A stretch of 64,000 nucleotides of DNA from Bacillus sp. ISL-34. GTDB lineage: Bacteria > Bacillota > Bacilli > Bacillales > DSM-1321. Each line of letters begins with the position of its first letter. The first letter of the stretch is position 1. Positions 36,620-45,950 of this stretch are shown piece after piece. Below the pieces are notes generated by a model. That model searched no databases, was not told where the DNA came from, and saw only the letters and a program-made list of their open reading frames with translations. The position numbers and the translations under genes are program-made. The stretch lies in the NCBI RefSeq assembly GCF_018613325.1, contig NZ_JAGGQJ010000002.1, positions 1 through 64,000 on the forward strand, read 5' to 3'.

Positions 36620-38050
36620 ATGGAATGGAAAACTGACAGAAAATCCAAGAAGCCTTTATATAAACAAATAGCTGCTTACATCGAGAGTGGCATTGCTGAT
36701 GGAACATTTTTATTGGATAAGCCGCTACCGTCCGAACGCTTCTTGGCAAGTGAACTGGGAGTTAACAGAAGCACAGTTGTTGCCGCTTATGATGAATTGG
36801 AAGCAAATGGACTGGTTGAACGAATAAAAGGTAGCGGAACGATGATCAGCAAGGATATCTGGGGAATTACACGAAAACGTATACCTAGTTGGAATAGATA
36901 TATCGAAGCGGGTTCCTTTTTGCCCAATATGCCAGTAACCCAAAGAATACGTAAAGAGACGGAAGGGCATAACCTTTTTAACTTTGCTAGTGGGGAGCTT
37001 TCAGAAGACTTATTTCCAGTCCAATCCTTACGTGAAATCATTTCTAATAGGTCCTTCATTGGTAGTTTGGGTTATGATCACCCTCAAGGCAATGCGGTTT
37101 TGAGGGAAACGATAACCAATCATGTTAAACGTTATAGGAGAATTGATACGCATCCATCTTCCATACTCATTACTTCTGGTGCACAGCAAGCCCTACATCT
37201 GGTGGTCCAATGCTTGTTAAAGCCAGGAGATGCCGTTGTTTTGGAAGATCCATCATATAGTTACAACCTTCCCATCTTTCAATCCGCGGGGCTAAGAATT
37301 CTTCCTTTACCAGTTGATAAAGATGGCATCAACCCGGAGGATTTACTTGAACTCCATAAAAAACATCGGATCAGGATGATTTTTTTGAACCCTGTATTTC
37401 AAAATCCTACAGGAACTGTGCTTCATATCAACCGTCGCAAACGGATTCTGGAACTTTCCTCCGAATATGGAATACCGATCATAGAAGACGATCCTTATAG
37501 TTTAACTTCCTTTGCCGGTGAAGAAATTTCCACTCTTAAATCGATGGACAACAACGGAAATGTTTTATATATAAGCTCGTTGTCAAAAATTGTTGCTTCC
37601 GGATTAAGGATTGGGTGGATTATAGGACCGAAACCAGTTATAGAGAGACTGTCTGATGCTAAGCAGCAGGTTGACTTCGGCCATGGCTCATTCACTCAAT
37701 GGATAGCAAATGATTTTTTGGATTCAGAGTATTTTCCTGCCCATATTGCCTACTTAAGGGGGCAACTGGAAAAAAGAAGGGATGCAATAGTTTCGAGTCT
37801 TCAAAAATTCCTGCATAAAGAAGTTGAGTATTATTCGCCAAATGGTGGAATTCATTTGTGGTGTAAGCTGAAAGTGCCATTGAACGAAATAAAGTTACTG
37901 GAGGAATCCATCAAAAGGGGAGTCATATACGTTCCCGGTTCAACATTAGGTACAAATAAGGAATATGTACGCTTTACTTTTGCAAGGGAAAATGAGGATT
38001 CCATTCACGAAGGCATCAAAAGGTTTGCAGAGGCTGTAAAAAGTTTATAA
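36620..38050 (+). CDS. MocR/PdxR-type regulator (GntR domain fused to aminotransferase)
   Basis: The 476-residue product has an N-terminal GntR winged helix (PLYKQIAAYIESGIADGTFLLDKPLPSERFLASELGVNRSTVVAAYDEL) and a fold-type-I aminotransferase domain from about residue 110. The PLP lysine is in YISSLSKIVASGLRIGW, and the usual Asn/Asp/Tyr cofactor residues lie in NPVFQNPTG and EDDPYS. MocR regulators bind PLP or an amine/PLP adduct and control vitamin B6, GABA or amino-acid genes. Nothing divergent remains next to it, because tnpB lies upstream, so its target is unclear. Confidence 0.9.
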   Translation: MEWKTDRKSKKPLYKQIAAYIESGIADGTFLLDKPLPSERFLASELGVNRSTVVAAYDELEANGLVERIKGSGTMISKDIWGITRKRIPSWNRYIEAGSFLPNMPVTQRIRKETEGHNLFNFASGELSEDLFPVQSLREIISNRSFIGSLGYDHPQGNAVLRETITNHVKRYRRIDTHPSSILITSGAQQALHLVVQCLLKPGDAVVLEDPSYSYNLPIFQSAGLRILPLPVDKDGINPEDLLELHKKHRIRMIFLNPVFQNPTGTVLHINRRKRILELSSEYGIPIIEDDPYSLTSFAGEEISTLKSMDNNGNVLYISSLSKIVASGLRIGWIIGPKPVIERLSDAKQQVDFGHGSFTQWIANDFLDSEYFPAHIAYLRGQLEKRRDAIVSSLQKFLHKEVEYYSPNGGIHLWCKLKVPLNEIKLLEESIKRGVIYVPGSTLGTNKEYVRFTFARENEDSIHEGIKRFAEAVKSL

Positions 38051-38102
38051 ACATATGCTTTGATATTCACAAGAGAGAATCATGATGAATCCATGATTCC
38101 AG

Positions 38103-38148
38103 ACTGTAGACAAAATCGATGAAAATCGAGTTTGTCTACAGTTTTTTT
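38103..38148 (+). terminator. terminator of the MocR gene, repeated type
   Basis: ACTGTAGACAAA / TTTGTCTACAGT followed by seven Ts; the same stem sequence as at 932-977. Confidence 0.85.
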
Positions 38149-38169
38149 ATGGATTGTACAATGTAGACT

Positions 38170-38280
38170 TTGATTTCCGCTGCAGGCACTCGCTTTCCGC
38201 GGGCGGTCCGGGAGCCTCCTGGGGGGTCTCCCCTAGACGCGCTTTTCCCGCAGGAGTCTCGCACCTTCCTCTCCAATCAA
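38170..38280 (-). repeat. GC-rich dispersed palindromic repeat, copy B
   Basis: Inverted relative to copy A at 1204-1330 and about 16 bp shorter in the middle. Shares GAGACTCCTGCGGGAAAAGC, CCGCCCGCGGAAAGCGAG and the flanks TTGATTGGA / GCGGAAATCAA. Confidence 0.85.
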
Positions 38281-38728
38281 CTATTTATAAGCTTTAGATA
38301 GAAACCATACCCGAGGTGTTGAAGGTGTTGTTTTGAGTCAGTTCAGGAACATCATTTGATCAAAGTTACGTTTTCCGAACCCCTTTTTTGTCTTTTTCGT
38401 GGAAGCAAGTTAGGTCTGGGTTGCACAAGACCTGGTAACTTAGCCGTTCCTTCAGAGGCGCTTTGCACTTTGCTATGTATATTAAGAAAAAGATATCAGC
38501 AAGTGGATGGTGGAAATTTCACTTGATTGGATGGTCCTAAAATTGGTTGTTCTTTTATTATAGAGAAGTAGGGTTTTCTAATATATTTACGAAAAGCGAT
38601 CTACCTGGACAATTTAATTTTGATATGCAAATTAGGAACGATTTTTTATGTAGTTACACTACGATATACGATGGAATAATTTGAAATGGTTCAAGTAAAT
38701 AGATAATAGTATGGGGAGGCGTTGAATC

Positions 38729-38923
38729 ATGACAATAAGTGTAATATTAGTAGTAGCCATTAGTTTAGTTGCCTTGGTTGGCACCCTTTCGTTAGCGGGG
38801 AAGAGTGATAGTGATTATTCTGCAGCAACGAGAGGGAATTTGTTCAACCTTAGTTATATTTATATTGGTCTTGCCCTAGTATTAACTGTGTGCATCATCT
38901 ACTTCGTAATAAAATTAGCCTAA
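38729..38923 (+). CDS. small two-helix membrane protein (64 aa)
   Basis: Two transmembrane segments (ISVILVVAISLVALVGTLSL and YIYIGLALVLTVCIIYFVI) separated by a polar loop AGKSDSDYSAATRGNLFN. It resembles a Bacillus family of about 60 residues that some annotations name BshB3, a potential contributor to bacillithiol synthesis; that name is uncertain. The ribosome binding site GGGGAGG precedes the ATG. It appears to be monocistronic. Confidence 0.65.
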   Translation: MTISVILVVAISLVALVGTLSLAGKSDSDYSAATRGNLFNLSYIYIGLALVLTVCIIYFVIKLA

Positions 38924-39167
38924 CATACCACGTGAATCAAAATGCATAAAAATAAAGGCTTAATTGTATAAAGGTCATGTTTTGTACGAGTGATTTACAA
39001 GACATACTCTATTTATGGAAAAATGTGAATTTATTCACAAATTTGACGAAAATATGAACGGAAAGATTCTGATAGATACCTTAAAAAAATTACCTTTGTA
39101 AGCTGAGTGAACAATCAAATGAAGCTTTTGACATTTGATAAAAAATTTATAGCGGAGATGATCAAAT

Positions 39168-39617
39168 ATGACATTGCCTGTATTGATTTTGACAATTATC
39201 TTAAGTTTGCTTAAATTATTAGTTACCTGTCTTCCAACCGATGCAGTGAATTGGATTCTGAGTAAATTTAAAATACATTCAGAAATCAGTGACGCGAATG
39301 CAATCGTAACCTTTGATGGAAAACGTTTGGAAGGTGAAGACAAAATTCAAGTAATTAATTATTTTAACGAAGCTAGGTTTTTGAAAAAAAATCATATATT
39401 CCCAGGGAACGAGAAATTGTTTTTACACCCAGAGAACAGTGGGACTCAAATAATAATTGATACTAAAAGAGGAAAAAACGATGTTAGATTATATGTGTAC
39501 ATTTACAATGATCACGTGGATGTAGTCAAACAATACAAGCATAAAGTAATTGCGTATAGCCTTCTTTCCGAGAGCCTCCAAGAACGTTCCATGCCAGTAA
39601 TGAGGAATTTAGCTTAA
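39168..39617 (+). CDS. YfmQ family protein
   Basis: The 149-residue product has one N-terminal membrane helix (LPVLILTIILSLLKLLVTCLP) and a cytoplasmic or extracellular domain containing DGKRLEGEDKIQVINYFNEARFL, GNEKLFLHPENSGTQIIIDTKRGK and YNDHVDVVKQYKHKVIAYSLLSESLQ. This pattern matches B. subtilis YfmQ over its whole length. The function is unknown. A hairpin terminator follows. Confidence 0.85.
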   Translation: MTLPVLILTIILSLLKLLVTCLPTDAVNWILSKFKIHSEISDANAIVTFDGKRLEGEDKIQVINYFNEARFLKKNHIFPGNEKLFLHPENSGTQIIIDTKRGKNDVRLYVYIYNDHVDVVKQYKHKVIAYSLLSESLQERSMPVMRNLA

Positions 39618-39647
39618 TAAGAACAAAAAAAGACGTCATTTAAAGTG

Positions 39648-39702
39648 AACTGCACCCCAATTGTTAGTAACATCTAACCAATTGGAGATGCAGTTTTTTT
39701 TA
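39648..39702 (+). terminator. terminator after the yfmQ-like gene
   Basis: AACTGCA ... CCAATTGTTAG pairs with CTAACCAATTGG ... TGCAGTT (small internal mismatches), followed by eight Ts. The outer sequence GAACTGCACCCCAATTG looks like ends of some IS3-family elements, so the terminator may derive from an IS remnant. Confidence 0.75.
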
Positions 39703-39778
39703 TAAGATGAATAACGAAAATGACTTTCGTTCAGGTTCAGCTAAACAAACAAGCTGATTTTAACGAATCGTCCAAAAC

Positions 39779-40633
39779 TCAGTCGGTCTCGGTTAATACC
39801 TTTAAAGTCTTTTCCCTGATGCTTATCCTGTTTTTATAATCTTTAGCAACCAACTCTGTATATATTAAATCAAAAAGTAATAGTAGCGGAAGCAATGGAG
39901 AGATGTTTTGTCCCATATGCATGCTGTTTTTGCTCGTGACCAATAGCGATAAATCGCCAAGGTGTGAGAGCTCGGAATTCTTATCTCCAGTAAAGACCAA
40001 GATGCGTGAGCCTTGTTTCTTTGCGATTTTAACTGCAGAAATCACTTCTTTCGTAGTTCCGGAAATGGAAATGCCAATGACAACGCTATTCTCGTTACTT
40101 AAAGCTGCATCCATCATTGACTGATGGGGATCTGTAATGGCTTCAACAGTTAAGCCGATACGGAAAAACTTGGACTTGAACTCCTGGGCCGCTATACCTG
40201 AACTCCCAATTCCATATACATGTATCTTAGTTGCCTGTGTAAGGAAAGATACCGCTTTCTGGATATCGTCATATGTGGTTATATGAAAGGTATTATCAAT
40301 GATACCTAAGTGATCTTGATACAGTTTAGCGAAATAATCCACCTGCTTGATGTTCTTCATGTTTTTCGGTGTATTTCGGAGGTCCACGAACCTTTTCAAC
40401 TCATGCCTGAACTCATTGAATCCGGAAAAGGCTAATTTCTGGCAGAAACGCGTAATGGTTGCAGGTGAAATATGAAGCTTTTTAGCTATTTGACTAATGG
40501 TTAACTGACTTACTTCTTCAGGGCGCTGCAGAATATAATTGGCCAATTCTTCTTCTGTTTTGGTGAATTTGTCCATGCTGCACTCTATGCCATATATGAG
40601 GTTTTCTGCTAGATATTCCATGTGATCACCCAT
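39779..40633 (-). CDS. MurR/RpiR family transcriptional regulator
   Basis: The 284-residue product has an N-terminal RpiR helix-turn-helix (TKTEEELANYILQRPEEVSQLTISQIAKKLHISPATITRFCQKLAFSGFNEFRHELKRF) and a C-terminal SIS sugar-phosphate domain (IHVYGIGSSGIAAQEFKSKFFRIG ... VVIGISISGTTKEVISAVKIAKKQG). It should respond to an amino-sugar phosphate such as ManNAc-6-P or GlcNAc-6-P. It lies just downstream of the nanE-PTS genes on the same strand with its own promoter region, and probably regulates them. A second possible start is the ATG four codons in (40621). Confidence 0.88.
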   Translation of the reverse strand: MGDHMEYLAENLIYGIECSMDKFTKTEEELANYILQRPEEVSQLTISQIAKKLHISPATITRFCQKLAFSGFNEFRHELKRFVDLRNTPKNMKNIKQVDYFAKLYQDHLGIIDNTFHITTYDDIQKAVSFLTQATKIHVYGIGSSGIAAQEFKSKFFRIGLTVEAITDPHQSMMDAALSNENSVVIGISISGTTKEVISAVKIAKKQGSRILVFTGDKNSELSHLGDLSLLVTSKNSMHMGQNISPLLPLLLLFDLIYTELVAKDYKNRISIREKTLKVLTETD

Positions 40634-40712
40634 TTCAAATTTCTTATATGTATGTATTCATAGTTTAATGTATCCATTACGGACGTCAATAACCTGAGGA
40701 ACCATGAATCGT

Positions 40713-40748
40713 AAAAAAGACCCAAACTGTTGCCAGTCTGGGTCTTTT
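40713..40748 (-). terminator. terminator of the nanE-PTS operon
   Basis: On the minus strand, AAAAGACCCAGACT pairs with AGTTTGGGTCTTTTTT. It separates nanE from the RpiR gene. Confidence 0.85.
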
Positions 40749-40767
40749 CATTATTATTTGCCATTCA

Positions 40768-41460
40768 CTATTTTTGGATCGCATCCACGAATCTTTTAGT
40801 GATTTGCTGCGGTCTGGTAATGGCACCGCCCACCACTACAGCATGGACATTCATATCCAATACAGAGCGGGCGATTTCTGGTGTTATGACATTTCCTTCA
40901 GCGATCACTTTCGCTTTTTTGACTGCTTTTACTATCTCTTTGAGCACAGCATAGTCATCCTGATATATTTTCTGGCCGAGCGTTTCGTCCGTATAGCCAT
41001 ATAAAGTGGGCGCTACAATATCGAACCCTAATTGTTCGGCGAATATGGCTTCCTCTATGGTGGATACATCCGCCATTAGTAAAACATCCGGATATTTTGC
41101 TCTTATTTCACCATAAAACTGCTTTAATGTTTTACCGTCCGGTCTTACCCGGGATGTAGCATCCGTCGCAATGATTTCCGCTTTGGTTTCCATCAATGCA
41201 TCAATTTCGGCCATGGTGGGAGTGATATAGACATCGTTTTGTCCATATACCTGTTTAATGATCCCTATGACTGGAAGGTCCACATTCTTCTTGATTTCCA
41301 TTATGTCAGCTACAGAGTTTGCGCGAATGCACTTTGCACCGCCTTCTTTGGCAGCAATGGCCATGCGTCCCATAATAAAAGAGCTGTGGAGCGGCTCATT
41401 CTCCAATGCCTGACATGATACAATTAAGCCTTTGTGAATTTTATCCAGCACCTGTTGCAT
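40768..41460 (-). CDS. nanE: N-acetylmannosamine-6-phosphate 2-epimerase
   Basis: The 230-residue TIM-barrel enzyme interconverts ManNAc-6-P and GlcNAc-6-P. Visible: [16 protein letters not shown] at the N-terminus, [60 protein letters not shown] and the phosphate loop [11 protein letters not shown] ... [18 protein letters not shown] 41460 matches the family start; the longer frame from 41520 overlaps the PTS gene and has no site. It follows the PTS gene by 31 bases, so uptake and epimerisation are linked. Confidence 0.93.
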   Translation of the reverse strand: MQQVLDKIHKGLIVSCQALENEPLHSSFIMGRMAIAAKEGGAKCIRANSVADIMEIKKNVDLPVIGIIKQVYGQNDVYITPTMAEIDALMETKAEIIATDATSRVRPDGKTLKQFYGEIRAKYPDVLLMADVSTIEEAIFAEQLGFDIVAPTLYGYTDETLGQKIYQDDYAVLKEIVKAVKKAKVIAEGNVITPEIARSVLDMNVHAVVVGGAITRPQQITKRFVDAIQK

Positions 41461-41491
41461 GTTTAACACGTCCTTATCGTTATCTATGTTC

Positions 41492-43027
41492 TCAATGACC
41501 CAAGTATTCTTCCACTTCATTTTTGATGATCGTCACTTGGGGACCGTAAACTATTTGAATGCCATTTCCTTTTTTTACGACGCCTTTTGAACCGGTTTGT
41601 TTAATGACGTCCTCTTTCACCAATGATCCATCCTTTACCGTGACACGCAAACGGGTTGCACAGCAATCGACTATATCGATATTTTCCTGTCCGCCTAATC
41701 CATTGACGATGGTCTGGGTTCTCTCTGATGCCGTTACTTGTGTAACAGGGACCTGTTCATCATCTTCACGGCCAACCACTTTTAAATTCTTCTTCCTGAT
41801 CAAGAATTTAAATGTGAAGTAGTATAGGAAAAACCATGGAATGCCGACGAGCAGTACATAAACCCAGTTTGTTTTACTGATACCCTGGAGTATCCCGAAT
41901 AAAGTAAAATCAATAAATCCTCCAGAAAAGGTTTGACCGATCGTTATATTGAATATATCTGCCATCATGAAGGCAAGTCCGTCAAACAAGGCATGAAAAA
42001 CATAAAGGATCGGGGCGACAAATAAGAAACTGAATTCAAGCGGTTCGGTGATCCCTGTCAAGAAAGATGTTAAGGCTGCTGAAAGAAGCAAACCGGCCAC
42101 GACTTTCTTATTTTTAGGTTTAGCGCAGTGATAAATGGCCAGTGCCGCGCCAGGTAAACCAAACATCATCGTGATGAACCGTCCGGACATGAACCGGGAA
42201 ACACCCTCATAGTACTTGACGGTTGTCGGATCGGCCAATTGCGCAAAGAAGATATTCTGGGTCCCGCTTACAATCTGCCCTTTAATCTCCATCGTTCCGC
42301 CTAAAGCTGTTTGCCAGAAGGGAAGGTAGAAAATATGGTGCAGCCCTAACGGCCCGAGCATCCGTAATATGAATCCGTAAAAGAAAGTCCCGATCGTACC
42401 TGTGCTCGTTACCAGCGCACCTAATTGGTTTATGAAAAGCTGGAAATAAGGCCATACGATAAAAAGCGCGGCTCCAACCAAGATGGATGCGAAGGAAACG
42501 ATGATGGGAATGAAACGTGAACCCCCGAAAAACCCTAACACTTGCGGAAGCTGAATTTTATTATATTTATTGTGCAAAAGTGCGGCAACGATCCCTACTA
42601 CGATACCGCCGAACACACCGGTCTCCAGTGTTTGGATCCCGACCGCCATTCCCTGTCCGGCACCTGCCAAATTCTCTTTGGCAAGTTCCCCGTTTATTTG
42701 AAGCAGTGCATTTATTGAACTGTTCATGACGAAATAGCCGATCATGGCTGCCAGTGCAGCGGTCCCTTTATCCGAACGTGCCAATCCTACTGCAACACCT
42801 ACGGCAAAAATGACCGGCAAGTTGCCGAATACGATGCTTCCTGCAGAACTCATGATCGTGAAAATGGCCTGCAGCCAAGCAAAGTCTAAAAAAGGATAGG
42901 CCTCAACTGTATTTGGATTGGAAAGAGCACCGCCAATTCCCAGCAATAAACCGGCCGCTGGCAAAACGGCAATCGGGAGCATAAAAGATTTACCGAACTG
43001 CTGCGCTTTCTCGAAAGCTTTCTTCAT
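41492..43027 (-). CDS. PTS EIICB sugar permease (glucose/GlcNAc superfamily)
   Basis: The 511-residue protein has an N-terminal EIIC membrane domain ([32 protein letters not shown] ... [12 protein letters not shown] ... [15 protein letters not shown]) and a C-terminal EIIB domain with phospho-Cys in [17 protein letters not shown] is not fused or nearby, so a general EIIA must serve. With nanE directly downstream, N-acetylmannosamine or a related amino sugar is the likely substrate; this is inferred from context. Minus-strand ribosome binding site GGGAGGAATC. A cre site lies 85 bases upstream. Confidence 0.9.
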   Translation of the reverse strand: MKKAFEKAQQFGKSFMLPIAVLPAAGLLLGIGGALSNPNTVEAYPFLDFAWLQAIFTIMSSAGSIVFGNLPVIFAVGVAVGLARSDKGTAALAAMIGYFVMNSSINALLQINGELAKENLAGAGQGMAVGIQTLETGVFGGIVVGIVAALLHNKYNKIQLPQVLGFFGGSRFIPIIVSFASILVGAALFIVWPYFQLFINQLGALVTSTGTIGTFFYGFILRMLGPLGLHHIFYLPFWQTALGGTMEIKGQIVSGTQNIFFAQLADPTTVKYYEGVSRFMSGRFITMMFGLPGAALAIYHCAKPKNKKVVAGLLLSAALTSFLTGITEPLEFSFLFVAPILYVFHALFDGLAFMMADIFNITIGQTFSGGFIDFTLFGILQGISKTNWVYVLLVGIPWFFLYYFTFKFLIRKKNLKVVGREDDEQVPVTQVTASERTQTIVNGLGGQENIDIVDCCATRLRVTVKDGSLVKEDVIKQTGSKGVVKKGNGIQIVYGPQVTIIKNEVEEYLGH

Positions 43028-43385
43028 AATGATTCCTCCCTTATTTAACGAGCCTTTGATACTCTTTATTTTTTATCGCTCTACGCTCTATACTAGCTAT
43101 ATTAAATCCATTTGAGAGCGTTTTCAATGCGATGCAAGGTTATATCAACTGTTTTCAATCTTGTGCTTATTTCTCTGAAAAAGTTTTCATTAATAGAAGG
43201 TGCTGGAATGAATAAAAAGTTATATGAATATATTGAAATCTTTATTGCTTATTTTTATAATTCGTGTATTGGTGAGTAAATGTACTATTTAATAAGAAAA
43301 AACATTTTTTTTATCCAAAATCCGAATATTATCTTGTGCAATCAAGAAAAAGTATATATAATTACCTCAAACGATAGTTTGGCAG
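43028..43385. other. intergenic region with cre site
   Basis: Promoter region of the minus-strand PTS operon and of the plus-strand DUF2294 gene. Apart from the cre site it is AT-rich; a 23-codon ORF at 43208 is not convincing. Confidence 0.45.
43112..43127 (-). promoter_or_regulatory. consensus cre site (CcpA operator)
   Basis: TTGAGAGCGTTTTCAA matches the Bacillus cre consensus WTGNNARCGNWWWCAW at every position. Located 85 bp upstream of the PTS EIICB start, it predicts carbon catabolite repression of the amino-sugar operon by CcpA. Confidence 0.8.
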
Positions 43386-43745
43386 GTGATAGTCATCTTA
43401 CCGATAAACGCTAACGAAACAAAGAAATTGCTTTCTCATATGTATAATGAGGTATCGAAGGAATTGTTCGGCTTTGGTACGACGCTGCTGAAGGTTACTG
43501 TTGAGCAGAATGTGATTACATTTCAGGCCAAACATCGACGTGCCCCGCGCTCTGAAGCTTTAGAAGGGGAAGTTCCCAGCCTGAAGCAGGAGGTTGACTT
43601 TCATATGTCCCTGCTTTATAAAAAGAAACTGAAACAAAAGCTGGAAACGCAAACGAATTGGGATATTGAAGCCGTCCTGAGGGATTATGACTCAGCGACG
43701 CAGCTGGCATTCACCAATATTGTATTAAAGGAAAAAATTATATAA
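43386..43745 (+). CDS. DUF2294 family protein
   Basis: The 119-residue product has the DUF2294 pattern: VSKELFGFGTTLLKVTVEQNVITFQAK, then a hydrophilic stretch and the helical tail LYKKKLKQKLETQ...VLRDYDSATQLAFTNIVLKE with the usual D-x-x-x-Q-x-A-F motif. Members are small soluble proteins of unknown function (YbcI-like). The GTG at 43386 has a weak ribosome binding site, and an ATG at 43440 would remove the first strand, so the start is uncertain. Confidence 0.7.
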   Translation: MIVILPINANETKKLLSHMYNEVSKELFGFGTTLLKVTVEQNVITFQAKHRRAPRSEALEGEVPSLKQEVDFHMSLLYKKKLKQKLETQTNWDIEAVLRDYDSATQLAFTNIVLKEKII

Positions 43746-43829
43746 TCATATAAATGGATTTCCCTTCGGATTTATCTGGAGGGAACGCCACTAGATAACC
43801 AAATGATAAGTTTATCTTTGTTTACAAAG

Positions 43830-43881
43830 AAAAGACAATCTTGGGTAGAATTTCAATTCTATTTAAGATTGTCTTTTTTTT
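43830..43881 (+). terminator. terminator before the ABC operon
   Basis: AAAAGACAATCTT / AAGATTGTCTTTT with a loop that can itself pair (TAGAATTTCAATTCTA), then a long T-run. Confidence 0.85.
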
Positions 43882-43934
43882 ACATTTAAATATGTAGAAA
43901 GGAAATTATAAACAATATAAAATTGGAGGTTTGA

Positions 43935-44975
43935 ATGATGAAAAAAATATTGATGATGTTATCGCTTTTCACATTAGTTTTAGCTGCATGCTCTTCTAAG
44001 GAGGATGGAAAGGAAAAACCAGCCAAATTAGTCGTTTCCACTTGGGGATTCGCCGATGATTTCTTCCGTCCGGAAGTCTATGAGCCATTTGAAAAGAAGC
44101 ATAATGTCGAGATTGTCGTTGATTCAGGAAACAATGCAGATCGATTGAACAAGGTACGCCAAGCTAATAGTGATGTGGATGTTATCTATTTATCCGACTA
44201 CTATGCACAGCAGGGCATCGATGAAGGGTTATTTGAGAAGGTTGACCACAGCAAAATTCCGAATATTGATAATATATACGACAAAGCAAAAGCACCGAAT
44301 GGCGAGGACTTTGGACCTGCCTATACGATTGCACAATTTGGCATAGCTTATAATCCCGATGAAGTGAGTAAACAGATCACCTCTTGGAAAGATCTTTGGA
44401 GCAAGGATATGGCAGGGAAGATCACGATCCCATCCATCACTTCAACAACTGGACCGATGTTTTTGGATGCCGCTTCAAAAGTTAGCGGAAGTAAAGAATT
44501 CAATGAAGATAAAGCGTTTGATCAAATGAAAAAGATCATGCCGAATGCAGTTAAGGAATATGGGCAAACATCAGAGTTCGTCAACATGTTCTCGCAAGGG
44601 GAGATCGCTGCAGGCCCAATCATGGAAATGTATTTTGGCGATTTACAGGAAGCCGTTCCTAATGCTATGTTCATTTCCCCTGAAGAAGGCGGCTATGCAG
44701 TGATGAATACGGTGAATATTGTTAAAGCCAGCGATCAAAAAGAATTGGCCGGCGAATTCATGAATTACATCTTAAGCAAGGAAGTTCAGGAAAAATCAGC
44801 GAAAGCGAAAGTGGATTCCCCTGTCAATACGGAAGTCAAGCTCTCCAAGACGGAAGCGAAAGGCTTAACATATGGAGATGACGTCATTGACAGCCTGCGT
44901 GTATTGGACATGAAGTTTGTGAATGAAAACTCTAAACAATGGATCGATCGCTGGAATCGTGAGCTTACACACTAA
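43935..44975 (+). CDS. PotD-like ABC transporter substrate-binding lipoprotein
   Basis: The 346-residue product has a lipoprotein signal (KKILMMLSLFTLVLAACSS, lipobox LAAC). The mature protein opens LVVSTWGFADDFFRPEVYEPFEKKHNVEIVVDSGNNADRLNKV, typical of spermidine/putrescine-type binding proteins. It is the first gene of a six-gene operon that also holds a nucleoside hydrolase and an adenine deaminase. This suggests a purine nucleoside or related base rather than a polyamine as ligand; this is inferred from context. The ribosome binding site is TTGGAGG. Confidence 0.85.
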   Translation: MMKKILMMLSLFTLVLAACSSKEDGKEKPAKLVVSTWGFADDFFRPEVYEPFEKKHNVEIVVDSGNNADRLNKVRQANSDVDVIYLSDYYAQQGIDEGLFEKVDHSKIPNIDNIYDKAKAPNGEDFGPAYTIAQFGIAYNPDEVSKQITSWKDLWSKDMAGKITIPSITSTTGPMFLDAASKVSGSKEFNEDKAFDQMKKIMPNAVKEYGQTSEFVNMFSQGEIAAGPIMEMYFGDLQEAVPNAMFISPEEGGYAVMNTVNIVKASDQKELAGEFMNYILSKEVQEKSAKAKVDSPVNTEVKLSKTEAKGLTYGDDVIDSLRVLDMKFVNENSKQWIDRWNRELTH

Positions 44976-44996
44976 GAAAGAAACGAGGTGTGCTTG

Positions 44997-45926
44997 ATGA
45001 AGAAAAAAATGATTCTTGATGTGGATACTGGAATAGATGATGCGATCGGGATCATTCTTGCTGTTAAAAGCCGCCAATTCGACATATTGGCGGTAACTAC
45101 AGTGAATGGGAATGTATCACTTGATACGGCCACACTGAATACATGTAAAATATTGGATTTATTGAATGAACAGGACATTTCAGTCATAAAGGGGGCAGAT
45201 AGCCCAATTATCAGGAGCCCCTTTTTTGAACACCGGATCCATGGGGAAGACGGGATTGGCGGAGCCTTGAAGGATGTGCCGGTCAAAAAGCAGCCTGATG
45301 ATGGATTTGCTTCTGATTTCATCATCAATTCCATTTTGAATTTTCCTAGTGAAGTGACGCTTGTCATGACGGGACCTCTTACGAATTTGGCATTGGCGGT
45401 GAAAAAGTGCCCGCAAATCACCAAGCTCGTTAAAGAAGTCATTTTTATGGGCGGAGTTGTCCAAGGAGTTGGCAATGTCACGCCAACCTCTGAATATAAC
45501 ACGTATGTCGATCCTGAAGCAGCCAAAATCGTATTACAGGCGGGATTCACATCGATCACGCAAGTGGGTCTTGATGTCACGAGAAAGGTTCTATTGGGTG
45601 AAGAGCTTATCCAATTGATTCAAAACCATGAACTTGCTGACTATATAAGGCAAAGTACATCAGATTATCGGAAAAGGTATTTTGAACGTAACGGCATATG
45701 GGCATGTGCGATGCATGATCCATTAGCTGTAGCCATTGCTTTGCAAGAAGATCTTGTCACCAGAGAAGAATATTATGTGGATGTTGAAACAAAAAGCGAG
45801 CTTTGTGACGGACAGATGGTTTGCGACTTCCAAAATAGGCTGAAGAAGCAGCCGAATGCGCAAGTTTGTCTGGACGTCGATGCGGAAGCGTTTTTCGACC
45901 TGTTCATTCGCATAATCAATTCATAA
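44997..45926 (+). CDS. nucleoside hydrolase (inosine-uridine preferring type)
   Basis: The 309-residue product has the N-terminal Ca-binding cluster ILDVDTGIDDAIGIILA (DxDxxxDD) and the family strands VTTVNGN, PLTNLALA, VIFMGGVVQGVGNVTPTSEYN and the late ACAMHDPLAVAIAL. It cleaves the N-glycosidic bond of ribonucleosides to base and ribose. ATG 44997 is preceded by GAGGTG with six-base spacing. It lies 21 bases after the binding-protein gene and breaks the usual ABC gene order, so its substrate is probably what the transporter imports. Confidence 0.92.
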   Translation: MKKKMILDVDTGIDDAIGIILAVKSRQFDILAVTTVNGNVSLDTATLNTCKILDLLNEQDISVIKGADSPIIRSPFFEHRIHGEDGIGGALKDVPVKKQPDDGFASDFIINSILNFPSEVTLVMTGPLTNLALAVKKCPQITKLVKEVIFMGGVVQGVGNVTPTSEYNTYVDPEAAKIVLQAGFTSITQVGLDVTRKVLLGEELIQLIQNHELADYIRQSTSDYRKRYFERNGIWACAMHDPLAVAIALQEDLVTREEYYVDVETKSELCDGQMVCDFQNRLKKQPNAQVCLDVDAEAFFDLFIRIINS

Positions 45927-45950
45927 ATAATACGAACAGGGGGTTCCGAG

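Larger units (their letters stand above)
38051..38728. other. intergenic region with terminator and repeat
   Basis: Contains the terminator at 38103-38148 and repeat copy B at 38170-38280. The rest (38281-38728) shows no gene or recognisable RNA; the last 60 bases carry the ribosome binding site GGGGAGGCG of the following small gene. Confidence 0.5.

Noticed and set aside
43208..43279. 23-residue ORF (MNKKLYEYIEIFIAYFYNSC...)
   Set aside because: Acceptable purine-rich site but too short and in AT-rich promoter DNA; no supporting feature.
43746..43934. Purine or guanine riboswitch upstream of the nucleoside operon
   Set aside because: Only a terminator for the preceding gene is seen; no conserved aptamer sequence.
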